DNA from: Flavobacteriales bacterium | GTDB taxonomy: Bacteria; Bacteroidota; Bacteroidia; Flavobacteriales_D; Crocinitomicaceae | NCBI GenBank assembly: GCA_013373595.1 | Contig: JABXHO010000032.1 | Location: forward strand, 25,063-89,062 | Direction of reading: 5' to 3' | DNA: 64,000 bases | In this document: one piece after another, positions 18,390 through 27,486 of the stretch | Numbering within the stretch: the stretch's first letter is position 1 | Layout: each line of letters begins with the position of its first letter | Notes under the pieces: model-generated | What the model was told of the DNA's origin: nothing | The model's database searches: none | The model's input: the letters and a program-made list of their open reading frames with translations, nothing else | Made by a program: the position numbers and the translations under genes

Positions 18390-19154
18390 TTAGTGAAGGT
18401 TAACCAAAACGGTGATCATTCCTTTTCCTTTCTCCAATGGTTGAAGAGCTTTACCGATAACCGCTCCCAATGCTTTTGATGAATCAGTTACTTTCATCGC
18501 GTGTCCTGCTGTTCCCGAAGTGGTTAACAAATCTCCAACTTGAATTGGTGCTTGATCTGCATCTACCCAACATGAAACTTTTCCGAGCAATGCGATTGGC
18601 ATTCTGTTTTCTCCTCCTTGTTTGTCCATAACGATTCCCGGTTTGTAATCGCCCGCTCCCGCAATAACGCCAGCTACTTTTGAATCGTACGCGCTCGTTG
18701 ATTGGATGAGTTTTCCATCCTCACGAAGAACAACCACTTTCCCAGCTTCCAGTTCATCCATTTGATCTTCGGCCATGTCAAATTCTTCTGCAAAATCGGC
18801 ATTCAAGAACTCAATATCTCCCGATGAACCGAGAATTTTAAGCGTGTCAATGTCGTTGCTGTTTCGCATAAAGATAGAACCAGATGTTCCTTCACCTCCT
18901 GCAATGATACGGGCGTGATTTCCATCCAATTTGAGCACATCCTTTCCTGTGTAATCACGGATAATCAAGTCTCCATCATCACTTGATCGAAGGTTCTTTC
19001 CTCCAAGATAAATCACTCCATATTCCCCACGCATATCAATCGTGGTCAATCCTTTGCTGTCTTTTAGTAGAATGTTTCCATTCGAAGTAGTATCTCCGAG
19101 GGTTAATGTTTCGGAGCTCGAAGTTTCGCGATAAACGTCTTTAAAATCTTTCAT
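18390..19154 (-). CDS. Beta-helix protein with tailspike G2-peptidase/IMC-like C-terminal domain
   Basis: About 254 residues; the start at 19154 is favoured because an apparent promoter covers the upstream extension. The N-terminal half is a Gly/Asp-rich beta-helix-like repeat (GNILLKDSKG, GVIYLGGKN, DLIIRDYTGKD, GSIFMRNSND). The C-terminal half (residues ~125-254; VAGVIAGAGDYKPGIVMDK, NRMPIALLGKVSCWVDA, IQVGDLLTTSGTAGHAMK, GAVIGKALQPL) resembles the widespread domain shared by phage tailspike maturation peptidases and uncharacterised bacterial proteins. No signal peptide. It is followed closely by the metallophosphoesterase and preceded by a LuxR-type regulator. Confidence 0.65.
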   Translation of the reverse strand: MKDFKDVYRETSSSETLTLGDTTSNGNILLKDSKGLTTIDMRGEYGVIYLGGKNLRSSDDGDLIIRDYTGKDVLKLDGNHARIIAGGEGTSGSIFMRNSNDIDTLKILGSSGDIEFLNADFAEEFDMAEDQMDELEAGKVVVLREDGKLIQSTSAYDSKVAGVIAGAGDYKPGIVMDKQGGENRMPIALLGKVSCWVDADQAPIQVGDLLTTSGTAGHAMKVTDSSKALGAVIGKALQPLEKGKGMITVLVNLH

Positions 19155-19177
19155 AATAGTGTTTAGTTTTAAAAACA

Positions 19178-19226
19178 CAAGTTTAGCAGGACGCGTGAAC
19201 ATCCACAATACTCAATGTTGAGTATT
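19178..19226 (-). promoter_or_regulatory. Promoter with palindromic operator over its -33 box
   Basis: Minus strand: TAAACTTG (19178-19185, one mismatch to TAnnTTTG) is preceded by TTG (19206-19208) at 20 bp. A perfect palindrome, AATACTCAATGTTGAGTATT (19207-19226), begins exactly at the -33 TTG. That is the place where a LuxR-type activator such as the neighbouring 19242-20033 product would bind. Confidence 0.55.
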
Positions 19227-19241
19227 TTTATGATTTTCAGA

Positions 19242-20033
19242 TTAATAGAGCACGTCGCGGAAGTTCGCAATCAGTTCCGTTGTGGATTCAAAAGAGAGCT
19301 TTTTCAAGATGTTTCGACGGTGAGTATCTACGGTGTGTGGACTGATAAAGAGCTTTTCACCTATTTCCTTGCTCGATTGTCCCTGCGCCATCATCATGGC
19401 AATATCTCTTTCGCGATTAGATAGCGGTCCGATTAGTCGTTGGTGTGAATAATTCTTTTGCCAAAGAGTTTCATACTCCTCTCGATCGTTGAGTTGCCGA
19501 ACGAATAATTTCAGTGGCTGTTTTTCACCTTCTCCAATTTTCGTGTAAAACCCGAGGGAAACGATTGGCTTTCCATTTTCATCAAACACAACAGGAGTCA
19601 AGTTGTTCATGAGGTTAATCCAGGTTCCATCTCCCTTTCGAATTCGATGGTTCCAACAGTAACTGGTACGCGATCGTTCCTCTTCACTAAGTTCCTTCAT
19701 GTTGAAATCTACCAACTCCCTCAGCATTCGCATTCCGATGGTTATCTCCTTCAGTTTAAACCGTCTGAACCAATGTAATAAACCATTTTTCATGAGCTTT
19801 TCGCGCTCAATGCCCATGACATGCTCAAAATTTTTGGTGATGTATTCGTAACGACGTGTTGAGCTATTGATCAGCATAAAAAACGAATCGTTCACGGGAA
19901 ACCACTTGTCTATCTCTTGCAAGCGCTTTACATGTGTTTCTACGACCGTATTTCGGAACTGCGGAAAATTTTCGAAGATTTCCTCGTAAGAATTATATAG
20001 GCTTAAGTCATCCACTCTAGCAAATATAAACAA
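19242..20033 (-). CDS. PAS-like / LuxR C-terminal transcriptional regulator
   Basis: Up to 263 residues. The C-terminal LuxR helix-turn-helix is clear (LSNRERDIAMMMAQGQSSKEIGEKLFISPHTVDTHRRNILKKL, ~195-240). The N-terminal half looks like a PAS fold (FFMLINSSTRRYEYITKNFEHVMG; VFDENGKPIVSLGFYTKI). The longest frame starts with TTG at 20033, but a -7-like box TATATTTG (20021-20028) lies inside its first codons, so translation may begin at the GTG at 20015 or later. It sits directly upstream of the peptidase-G2-like gene and a palindrome, suggesting it controls that gene. Confidence 0.85.
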   Translation of the reverse strand: MFIFARVDDLSLYNSYEEIFENFPQFRNTVVETHVKRLQEIDKWFPVNDSFFMLINSSTRRYEYITKNFEHVMGIEREKLMKNGLLHWFRRFKLKEITIGMRMLRELVDFNMKELSEEERSRTSYCWNHRIRKGDGTWINLMNNLTPVVFDENGKPIVSLGFYTKIGEGEKQPLKLFVRQLNDREEYETLWQKNYSHQRLIGPLSNRERDIAMMMAQGQSSKEIGEKLFISPHTVDTHRRNILKKLSFESTTELIANFRDVLY

Positions 20034-20138
20034 TGGAAATCTCTAATCCCTACGCGCATAATGGATTATCAAGATCCTTCTATTCAGCTGTTAGTGCTAC
20101 GTCTTATTCCATCCAAACCATTGATTGTCCCAATCATT

Positions 20139-20852
20139 TCAGGTTATTGCCAAGGTCACAACGCTAATTCTCGCATCGGGGTGCTTTTCGCGAATAGCCG
20201 AAGCGATCACTTCAATGGTAGATCCTGTTGTGATTACGTCATCGACCAACACGATATGCTTGAAATTTTGGATGGAGTTATTGACTCGAAACGTTGATTG
20301 AATCGAGCTCCAGCGTTCGAAGCGTGCTTTTTGGGTTTGAGATGCTCCATGTTTGACTCGCTTCACCGATGATGTATCCATTGCAACGCCTAATTCATCA
20401 GAAATTCCCTTTGCCAATGCCTCGCTTTGATTGTATCCGCGAATAAATTCCTTTTTCGGATGCAGCGGAACGGGAATCAAAACATCAACATCTCGGAAAT
20501 CTGGGTTTAGCTTTAACCGTTTGGCTATTTCCCCTCCAAAATGATGTCCCACTTCTTGATTGTTCTTGTATTTCAGTTGAAACAAAATTATCTGTGCCGT
20601 TTTTCCTTTTTCGAAGAAAAACAAGGCGTATGTTTTATGAATATCTATTCTCCCCCAGAAGATTTTGTCCATCATGGTGGGTTCAGCATTAAGGTGAAAA
20701 TTTGTTTCGGTAAAATGCGTTGTGCACAACGAACAAATAGTAGTTTCCGCACCCGTCAATTCAGACTCACATGCGAGGCATTTTTGAGGAAAAATCAAGT
20801 GCCGAATATCGCTCAAAATGGCGCTATGTTTGAAGAAGGAAGAGATACTCAT
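20139..20852 (-). CDS. comF: ComF family phosphoribosyltransferase-like protein
   Basis: 237 residues. A Cys4-type zinc module near the N-terminus (CLACESEL ... ICSLC) precedes a PRTase domain with VLIPVPLHPKKEFIRGYNQ and the PRPP loop VLVDDVITTGSTI. This is the standard ComF/GntX layout. ComF proteins are associated with DNA uptake in competent bacteria. It stands alone; its start is preceded by the long nrd upstream region. Confidence 0.9.
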   Translation of the reverse strand: MSISSFFKHSAILSDIRHLIFPQKCLACESELTGAETTICSLCTTHFTETNFHLNAEPTMMDKIFWGRIDIHKTYALFFFEKGKTAQIILFQLKYKNNQEVGHHFGGEIAKRLKLNPDFRDVDVLIPVPLHPKKEFIRGYNQSEALAKGISDELGVAMDTSSVKRVKHGASQTQKARFERWSSIQSTFRVNNSIQNFKHIVLVDDVITTGSTIEVIASAIREKHPDARISVVTLAIT

Positions 20853-21290
20853 TTTCTTTCAGTGAAAAAGTGGATGACCTATGAACAATTTATTGTTCAA
20901 AATATAAAAAAACAATGACGGAAAAAGGGCGGAATTCCGCTAAATTTATAGAAAGCGCACGAATCATTGAAATATAAGGGGTTGAGATGAATCGCTTGAA
21001 TTTATCGACAAATCACAAAAAAGGCACTGTGAATATCTTTGTGTTTTATGTTGATAAAACAGTGATGGGTTGATCTCAAAGGGTTTCAGTGGGTCAATGT
21101 TAATAACGTTAAAGAATTGTGAATTTTTTTAGTTGCTTAAAGGGAGATTTTTGACAATTTTTGTAGTCCCGCTTGACGAGTGAAACTGTCCTCAACCTTC
21201 AGTTTAAGAGTTAAGAAAAAATCAAGCTTTACGGAGTAAAAAATTCAAAAAATCAACATTTTTTGACAGGGCTTCGTTTCGCTTAAAAAA
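20853..21290 (+). other. 438-bp region upstream of nrdB, probable promoter and long leader
   Basis: AT-rich, no convincing gene. TATCTTTG (21034-21041) fits a -7 box but lacks a TTG at -33. If used, the nrdB leader would be about 245 nucleotides. A DnaA-box-like TTATCGACA at ~21002 has one mismatch. I see no clear riboswitch. Confidence 0.3.
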
Positions 21291-22274
21291 ATGAAAAGAA
21301 TGGCACAAGTAGAACCGATTTTGGAAGAAAACAACAACAGATTTGTATTGTTTCCTATCCAACACGACGACATCTGGTCGTTTTACAAAAAAGCTGAGGC
21401 AAGCTTTTGGACGGCAGAAGAAATTGATCTTCAACCAGACCTTATCGACTGGGAGAATAAGCTAAATGACAACGAACGTCACTTTATCAAACATGTATTG
21501 GCATTTTTTGCCGCTTCAGACGGTATTGTGAACGAAAACTTAGCGGAAAATTTCTTGTCAGAGGTTCAGTATACAGAAGCAAAATTCTTCTATGGTTTCC
21601 AAATTGCCATGGAAAACGTACACTCAGAAACCTATTCGTTGTTGATTGATACGTATATCAAAGATTCTAAAGAAAAAGACTACTTATTCAACGCGATTGA
21701 AACCTTGGACTGTGTAACGAAAAAGGCTGAATGGGCACTTCGTTGGATCGAAAAAGGATCGTTCGCAGAACGTTTGGTAGCCTTCGCTGCTGTTGAAGGA
21801 ATTTTCTTCTCAGGATCATTCTGTTCAATCTTCTGGTTGAAAAAACGCGGATTGATGCCAGGACTTTCTTTCTCAAACGAGTTAATTTCTCGTGACGAAG
21901 GACTACACTGTGATTTCGCTTGTTTGCTCTACAACAAGTACGTAGTAAACAAAATGTCTAAGGAGCAAGTCAAAGAGATTATCTTGGATGCCGTTGCAAT
22001 CGAAAAAGAGTTCATTCTTGATGCACTCCCAGTGAAGTTGATCGGAATGAACAGTGATTTGATGTCACAATACATCGAATTCGTAGCAGACCGTCTACTC
22101 GTTGAGTTGGGTAACACAAAAGAATTCAATGTTTCGAACCCATTCGACTTCATGGAAATGATTTCGATTCAAGGGAAAACGAATTTCTTCGAAAAACGCG
22201 TTGGAGAATACCAAAAAGCAGGTGTTTTGAACAACGATGGAGGACAAAACTTCAGTTTAGACGAAGACTTTTAA
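21291..22274 (+). CDS. nrdB: Ribonucleoside-diphosphate reductase small subunit (class Ia)
   Basis: 327 residues (or 324 from the ATG at 21300). Di-iron ligands and the radical site are in place: D77 (AASDGIV), E108 and H111 with radical Tyr Y115 ([12 protein letters not shown]), the later Glu in [11 protein letters not shown] and Glu/His in [10 protein letters not shown]. The acidic C-terminal tail (NFSLDEDF) is the part that docks on NrdA. The enzyme makes the tyrosyl radical needed to reduce ribonucleotides. Presence of the Tyr argues for class Ia/b and against a Tyr-less class Ic form. nrdA follows after 164 bp. Confidence 0.96.
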   Translation: MKRMAQVEPILEENNNRFVLFPIQHDDIWSFYKKAEASFWTAEEIDLQPDLIDWENKLNDNERHFIKHVLAFFAASDGIVNENLAENFLSEVQYTEAKFFYGFQIAMENVHSETYSLLIDTYIKDSKEKDYLFNAIETLDCVTKKAEWALRWIEKGSFAERLVAFAAVEGIFFSGSFCSIFWLKKRGLMPGLSFSNELISRDEGLHCDFACLLYNKYVVNKMSKEQVKEIILDAVAIEKEFILDALPVKLIGMNSDLMSQYIEFVADRLLVELGNTKEFNVSNPFDFMEMISIQGKTNFFEKRVGEYQKAGVLNNDGGQNFSLDEDF

Positions 22275-22438
22275 TTGAATGATTCACTCGTAAGGCGAGT
22301 ACCGACCAAAACCGGAGCTGTCATCCAGATATATCAAAAGACAGATCAAGACATTTAGGAAATACCCGAATCGAGTAACGATCGAACTGGTTTTCCATTA
22401 CATAAAAAAGAACACTAGAAACCCAAAATATCGCGCCC

Positions 22439-24790
22439 ATGTATGTTGTAAAGAGAGACGGAAGAAAAGAAGCTGTAAAATTTGACAAAATCACTGCCCG
22501 CATCGCAAAGATGTGTTACGGATTAGATCCATTGGTATCACCAGAAGCTGTTGCCATGAAGGTAATTGAAGGTTTGTTTGACGGTGTAACCACAACGCAG
22601 TTGGATAACCTTGCTGCTGAAGTTGCTGCTGCCAAAACAATTGATCACCCTGATTATGCGTTGCTTGCATCACGTATCGCGGTATCTAACCTTCACAAAG
22701 AAACGAAGAAGACATGGTCTGACGTAGTCGAAGATATGTACAACTACATTGACCCGAAAACAGGCGAAAATGCTTCGTTGATTGCAGAAGACGTATACCA
22801 AGTAATCCAAGATAATAAAGATAAGCTTGACTCAAGTATCATCTACGATCGTGATTTCCGTTACGATTACTTTGGGTTCAAAACATTGACGCGCTCTTAC
22901 TTGATGAAACTTGAAGGTAAAATTGTTGAGCGTCCACAACACATGCTCATGCGTGTTTCTGTGGGAATCCACAAAACTGATATCGATGCAGCGATTAAAA
23001 CATACAACTTGATGTCAGAAGGGTGGTTCACACACGCAACTCCAACATTATTTAATTCTGGTACACCAAAACCACAAATGTCCTCTTGTTTCTTGTTAAC
23101 AATGAAGGAAGACAGCATCGGTGGTATCTACGACACATTGAAATCATGTGCGCAAATCTCTCAATCTGCAGGAGGAATCGGAATTTCAATCCACGACATC
23201 CGCGCGAAAGGTTCATACATCAAAGGAACTAACGGAGAGTCTAACGGAATTGTTCCTATGCTTCGTGTATTTAACGATACTGCGCGTTACGTAGATCAAG
23301 GTGGAGGAAAACGTAAAGGATCTTTCGCTGTTTACATCGAGCCTTGGCATGCTGACGTATTCGATTTCTTGGACTTGAAAAAGAACCACGGAAAAGAAGA
23401 GCAACGTGCAAGAGACTTGTTCTACGCATTGTGGATTCCAGATTTGTTCATGAAGCGTGTGAAAGAAAACGGAAATTGGACGTTGATGTGTCCACACGAA
23501 TGTCCAGGACTTTCAGATACACACAGCGCTGAGTTTGAAGCATTGTACTTGAAATACGAAGCGGAAGGAAAAGGGCGTAAAACAATCAAAGCGCAAGATT
23601 TGTGGTTCAAAATTCTTGAATCTCAAATTGAAACTGGAACACCATACATGTTGTACAAAGATGCGGCAAACGCGAAATCGAATCAACAAAACTTGGGAAC
23701 AATCAAGTCGTCGAACTTGTGTACAGAAATCATGGAGTACACTGCACCAGACGAAACAGCGGTTTGTAACCTTGCATCATTGGCGCTTCCTAAATACGTG
23801 AATGAAGACAAAACGTTTGATCACCAACGTTTGTTTGAAGTAACGTATCAAGCTACATTTAACTTGAACAAAATCATCGATGGAAACTTCTACCCAGTAG
23901 AAGAAGCACGTAACTCAAACTTGCGTCACCGTCCAATCGGTTTGGGTGTTCAAGGTTTGGCCGACACGTTCATCATGATGGGCTTCCCTTTTGAATCAGA
24001 AGAAGCACGCGCATTGAACAGAGAGATTTTTGAAACGATCTACTACGCGTCAATGACAGCATCAAAAGATATTTCTAAAGTAGAAGGTCCTTACGAAACA
24101 TTCGAAGGGTCTCCCGTATCAAGAGGAGAATTCCAATTCGATATGTGGGGAGTAACACCAACTGATCGTTGGGAATGGGATGTATTGAAGGAAGAAGTAA
24201 AAGAGCACGGAGTTCGTAACTCATTGTTACTTGCACCAATGCCAACTGCTTCTACTGCACAAATCCTTGGAAACAACGAATGTTTCGAGCCATACACATC
24301 AAACGTTTACACACGTCGCGTATTATCTGGAGAGTTCATCGTTGTAAACAAGCACTTATTGAAAGACTTGGTTCGCGAAGGGTTGTGGACAAAAGAAATG
24401 CGTACGAAGATTATGGCGGCAAATGGGTCCGTTCAGAACATCAACGAAGTTCCACAACACTTGAAAGACTTGTACAAAACGGCTTGGGAAATTTCTCAAA
24501 AAGCAATTATTGATCAAGCAGCAGATCGTGGAGCATACATCTGTCAGTCTCAGTCATTAAACATCTTCATGGAAAATGCCAACTTCGGTAAATTGACATC
24601 GATGCACTTCTACGGATGGGAAAAAGGATTGAAAACTGGAATGTACTACCTCCGCACGAAAGCAGCAACAGACGCTATCAAATTCACAATTGAAAAAGAC
24701 GTGGTGGCAGCACCAACAGCGAAATCAATTGAAGAAGCTGAAGCATGCTCTATTGAAAATGGAGACGACTGCGAAGCTTGCGGAAGCTAA
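22439..24790 (+). CDS. nrdA: Ribonucleoside-diphosphate reductase large subunit
   Basis: 783 residues. The N-terminal ATP-cone ([22 protein letters not shown]) is present, so dATP inhibition is likely. Catalytic residues: C217 (PQMSSCFLL), the N426-x-C428-x-E430 finger-loop motif (SNLCTEI) and C443 ([10 protein letters not shown]). The C-terminal tail ends in CEACGS, the redox pair that shuttles electrons from thioredoxin or glutaredoxin. Codon use is strongly biased, as expected of a highly expressed gene. It is downstream of nrdB, the reverse of the enterobacterial order, and followed by a strong terminator. Confidence 0.97.
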   Translation: MYVVKRDGRKEAVKFDKITARIAKMCYGLDPLVSPEAVAMKVIEGLFDGVTTTQLDNLAAEVAAAKTIDHPDYALLASRIAVSNLHKETKKTWSDVVEDMYNYIDPKTGENASLIAEDVYQVIQDNKDKLDSSIIYDRDFRYDYFGFKTLTRSYLMKLEGKIVERPQHMLMRVSVGIHKTDIDAAIKTYNLMSEGWFTHATPTLFNSGTPKPQMSSCFLLTMKEDSIGGIYDTLKSCAQISQSAGGIGISIHDIRAKGSYIKGTNGESNGIVPMLRVFNDTARYVDQGGGKRKGSFAVYIEPWHADVFDFLDLKKNHGKEEQRARDLFYALWIPDLFMKRVKENGNWTLMCPHECPGLSDTHSAEFEALYLKYEAEGKGRKTIKAQDLWFKILESQIETGTPYMLYKDAANAKSNQQNLGTIKSSNLCTEIMEYTAPDETAVCNLASLALPKYVNEDKTFDHQRLFEVTYQATFNLNKIIDGNFYPVEEARNSNLRHRPIGLGVQGLADTFIMMGFPFESEEARALNREIFETIYYASMTASKDISKVEGPYETFEGSPVSRGEFQFDMWGVTPTDRWEWDVLKEEVKEHGVRNSLLLAPMPTASTAQILGNNECFEPYTSNVYTRRVLSGEFIVVNKHLLKDLVREGLWTKEMRTKIMAANGSVQNINEVPQHLKDLYKTAWEISQKAIIDQAADRGAYICQSQSLNIFMENANFGKLTSMHFYGWEKGLKTGMYYLRTKAATDAIKFTIEKDVVAAPTAKSIEEAEACSIENGDDCEACGS

Positions 24791-24857
24791 ATAGCAACAA
24801 ACAACAACAAATAAAACCTGTATCACAGAGAATAGTGCCATTCGAAGTAATACAAAC

Positions 24858-24889
24858 AAAAAAGCCTGAGTTTCGACTTGGGCTTTTTT
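24858..24889 (+). terminator. Intrinsic terminator of nrdBA
   Basis: AAAAAAGCC.GAGT-TTCG-ACTT.GGCTTTTTT: a hairpin with a UUCG-type tetraloop and a six-T tail, about 70 bases after the nrdA stop. The A-run on the left allows use in both directions (the DUF481 gene converges). Confidence 0.85.
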
Positions 24890-24987
24890 GATGTTAGCTA
24901 TTGGGGTTGACATTTGGATTCGAAACGAACGACGTATCTGTAAAAACAGGTGTTGGACTGGCTTCTGTCCATAGAGGAATCAGTCCA

Positions 24988-25761
24988 TCAAAACTTCACT
25001 TTCAAACCATTGTTGATGGAAAAAGCACTTGGCTTTACGCCTACTGGTGGATTGAAATCGAAGAAATAATTGACCGAGGTGATAAACGATAAGTATTCTG
25101 TAATGTTCAGCTGAATGATCGATTGCGTAGTCAGTCGATAATCGGCCCAATAACGAAACAGTGGCTGATAATAGGTGGTTGAGGCGAACTCACCGCGTTT
25201 CTTCGGAAATTTAATCGATACGGTAAAATAGTTGGACATTCGAACATCGCGTGATTGCGTTTGCAAGATATCTTCCACTCGCTCGTGTTCGTAGAAGGCT
25301 GAAATCCCGATGTAGGTTTTAATCGTTTCACCTCGATTGAGCTTAAAACGTGCTCCTGTTCCAGCAAGAAATCGGTACTTCAAGCTTAACAGCTCATTCA
25401 GTTGTACTTGAGAATAACCTTCCCAGCGAAACCATTTGTTGAATTTATAGTTGTACCGAAGATGCCCAAAAGCCGCATTCGCAATCGTTTTAACATTAGA
25501 CTCTGTGAAGGCATAATTGCCCAACGCTAAATACGTATGCTTAAGATTTTTTGATTTAAACTGTGCATTTAAACTCGACTTAAACACAATCAAGGTAATG
25601 TCGTTTGTTTGTTGGTAATTGAGTGTAAGGTTAGCATTTCCCGCAAAACGAACCGTGTCCGACTGCATACGCCGACTCTCAATATTAACCAACTGAGAAA
25701 AAAGCACTGAGGAATTCAATGCGAAAACAAACAAAATAAGTATCAAACGAAGTGCCTTCAT
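24988..25761 (-). CDS. DUF481 family outer-membrane protein
   Basis: About 257 residues. The start at 25761 gives a signal peptide (MKALRLILILFVFALNSSVLFSQ); the frame is open further upstream. The mature part is rich in alternating beta-strands (ANLTLNYQQTNDITLIVFKSSLNAQF; YRFLAGTGARFKL; RFLAGTGARFKLNRGETIK), as in DUF481 (YdiY-like) proteins predicted to be outer-membrane barrels. It ends in FSINNGLKVKF, a typical C-terminal barrel strand. Function unknown; convergent with nrdA. Confidence 0.78.
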   Translation of the reverse strand: MKALRLILILFVFALNSSVLFSQLVNIESRRMQSDTVRFAGNANLTLNYQQTNDITLIVFKSSLNAQFKSKNLKHTYLALGNYAFTESNVKTIANAAFGHLRYNYKFNKWFRWEGYSQVQLNELLSLKYRFLAGTGARFKLNRGETIKTYIGISAFYEHERVEDILQTQSRDVRMSNYFTVSIKFPKKRGEFASTTYYQPLFRYWADYRLTTQSIIQLNITEYLSFITSVNYFFDFNPPVGVKPSAFSINNGLKVKF

Positions 25762-25846
25762 GAATCGCATTTTTTTCGCAAAAATAGCAAGAATAGAGAC
25801 GAAGCACAGCTTCAAGAAGTAAGTAATTCATTTGTACCTTTGAGTC

Positions 25847-26254
25847 ATGGTAACACAAAAAACACTTTCGCTTCCACCCTTTCCAAGAGGATTTCACTTA
25901 ATCACCGATTTGATTAAAGCCAATCTCGATCTTCCGAAGACAGGCGTGCTTCATGTTTTCATTCAACATACTTCCGCAGGATTAACCATTAATGAAAATG
26001 CGGACCCGACCGTGCGCGAAGACTTGGAGTCGTCTTTTAATCATATCATTCGAGAAGACGAACCTTTTTACCAGCATACTTTCGAAGGGTCGGATGACAT
26101 GCCCGCTCACATAAAATCGTCGGTTGTGGGATCATCCCTTTCCATTCCCATCACAGACGGAGAACTGAATTTGGGCACCTGGCAAGGAATTTACCTGTGT
26201 GAATTTCGCAATGAAGGAGGAAGTAGAAATATCGTCCTTACGACTATGAGCTAG
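25847..26254 (+). CDS. YjbQ family protein (UPF0047, secondary thiamine-phosphate synthase)
   Basis: 135 residues, the full length of the family. The signature residues are visible: LHVFIQHTSAGLTINENAD, the VREDLESSFN segment and SVVGSSLSIPITDGELNLGTWQGIYLCEFR. YjbQ proteins are trimeric and have weak thiamine-phosphate synthase activity; the true role is uncertain. It is divergent from the DUF481 gene and convergent with DUF3109, with only two bases between stops. Confidence 0.93.
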   Translation: MVTQKTLSLPPFPRGFHLITDLIKANLDLPKTGVLHVFIQHTSAGLTINENADPTVREDLESSFNHIIREDEPFYQHTFEGSDDMPAHIKSSVVGSSLSIPITDGELNLGTWQGIYLCEFRNEGGSRNIVLTTMS

Positions 26255-26256
26255 TC

Positions 26257-26841
26257 CTACTCGTTCTTTTGCTTTTTGATTTCGCTGTCTACGGTTTCCA
26301 ATTCAGCGAAAAACGCCTCTCCATACTTGCGAATCAGAGGTTCTTTCAAAAATCGGAATACCGGAACATCTAGCTTATCACCGCACGCACAGGCAGGTTT
26401 GCAGATATCCCAAACATCATAATTGATCGCCTCGAACTGTTCAAATTGCTTTGTTCGAATCGGATACAGATGACACGAAATCGGCTTCTTAAAATCAATC
26501 TTTCCCTCTTTGTGTGCCTTCTCTATCGAACACTTCGTGATTCCTTGCTCGTCGAAATAAACAAACGCACACTCCTTCTCGTTGATTAGCGTCGTTACTT
26601 CATCGTTTTCTTGATCTACGTAAAACACACCGCTCTCCTCAATCGCCTTGATGCCTTCTTCGCGCATGTACGGTTTAATCGCTTCAATGTTCTCTTCGAG
26701 AATATCAATTTCCTCCAGCGTAACTGGCGCTCCAGAATCTCCTTCGATGCAGCAAGCTCCCTTGCAAGCGTTTAAGTCACACACAAACTTGCGGTCAAAA
26801 ATTTGAGTGGAAATGATTTTGTCTTGTATTTCGATAAGCAT
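26257..26841 (-). CDS. DUF3109 family cysteine-rich protein
   Basis: 194 residues from the ATG at 26841. Cysteines cluster as CDLNACKGACC near the N-terminus, C...C in the middle, SCHLYPIR and CKPACACG near the C-terminus. This is the arrangement of DUF3109, related to the YkgJ-type zinc/iron-chelating family. Function unknown. A -7 box TACCTTTG (26866-26873, minus strand) lies 25 bases upstream, back-to-back with the rimP promoter. Confidence 0.85.
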   Translation of the reverse strand: MLIEIQDKIISTQIFDRKFVCDLNACKGACCIEGDSGAPVTLEEIDILEENIEAIKPYMREEGIKAIEESGVFYVDQENDEVTTLINEKECAFVYFDEQGITKCSIEKAHKEGKIDFKKPISCHLYPIRTKQFEQFEAINYDVWDICKPACACGDKLDVPVFRFLKEPLIRKYGEAFFAELETVDSEIKKQKNE

Positions 26842-26910
26842 TGGAACGCTGAATTTGATTTTTTGCAAAGGTAGGGGAAAAGTCGAAATCAGCCGTGCAA
26901 ACACAAAAAC

Positions 26911-26941
26911 TTGCAAATCCAAAAAATATCACTAAATTTGC
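26911..26941 (+). promoter_or_regulatory. Bacteroidetes-type promoter of the rimP-nusA-infB operon
   Basis: TTG (26911-26913), 19 bases, then TAAATTTGC (26933-26941): a full match to the TTG-N19-TAnnTTTGC consensus. The transcript should start near 26947. Confidence 0.75.
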
Positions 26942-26971
26942 ACCACATTCACATATTAGAATTAATCGAAT

Positions 26972-26997
26972 GAGGGGACGAAAGTCCCCTCTTTTTG
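26972..26997 (+). terminator. Leader hairpin with GAAA loop and T-run just before rimP (candidate attenuator)
   Basis: GAGGGGAC-GAAA-GTCCCCTC followed by TTTTTG. An 8-bp perfect stem closed by a GNRA tetraloop ends 12 bases before the rimP ATG and about 25 bases after the predicted transcription start. No gene ends upstream on this strand, so it is inside the operon's own leader. NusA, encoded by the operon, acts at exactly such hairpins. Confidence 0.7.
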
Positions 26998-27003
26998 TAA
27001 CTC

Positions 27004-27480
27004 ATGATTAGCAAAAAGAAAGTAAAACAACTGATAGAAGAGCGAATCGAAGAACTCGATAATGGGCTTTTTATTGTTGATTTGAGAATTTCATCAAGCA
27101 ACCAAATCAACGTGGAGCTGGATAAACACGACGGGAATGTTTCCGTAGATGACTGCATCCGTGTTTCGCGAAATGTGGAGCACAACCTCGATCGTGAAGA
27201 CGAAGATTTCGAATTGAATGTATCCTCCGCTGGGCTCGATAAAGGGCTTCGCGTTTTTGCGCAATACAAGAAAAACATCGGTCGCGATGTGAAAGTAAAA
27301 CGCAAAGAAGGAGGGAAAATCGAAGGGACAATGATTGATGCAACAAACGAACAAATTGTTGTACAAACCACTCGAAAAGAACGAATAGAAGGAAAAAAGA
27401 AAAAGGAGACCATCGTGGAAGACCACATCATCCCGATGAGCAACATACTAGAAACAAAAATTGTGATTTCATTTAAATAA
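27004..27480 (+). CDS. rimP: Ribosome maturation factor RimP
   Basis: 158 residues, typical length. The N-terminal domain shows the DLRISSSNQINVELDKHDGNVSVDDCIRVSR and DFELNVSSAGLDKGL motifs (the latter equals the SPGLDRPL motif of the family), and a C-terminal SH3-like domain follows. RimP helps assemble the 30S subunit. It is the first gene of the conserved rimP-nusA-infB operon, with nusA six bases downstream. Confidence 0.95.
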   Translation: MISKKKVKQLIEERIEELDNGLFIVDLRISSSNQINVELDKHDGNVSVDDCIRVSRNVEHNLDREDEDFELNVSSAGLDKGLRVFAQYKKNIGRDVKVKRKEGGKIEGTMIDATNEQIVVQTTRKERIEGKKKKETIVEDHIIPMSNILETKIVISFK

Positions 27481-27486
27481 TCAACT

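Noticed and set aside
20995..21015. DnaA box upstream of nrdB
   Set aside because: TTATCGACA has one mismatch and stands alone; not enough for a regulatory claim.
20853..21290. Riboswitch or NrdR boxes upstream of nrdB
   Set aside because: No pair of NrdR-like boxes and no recognised riboswitch core could be found by eye.
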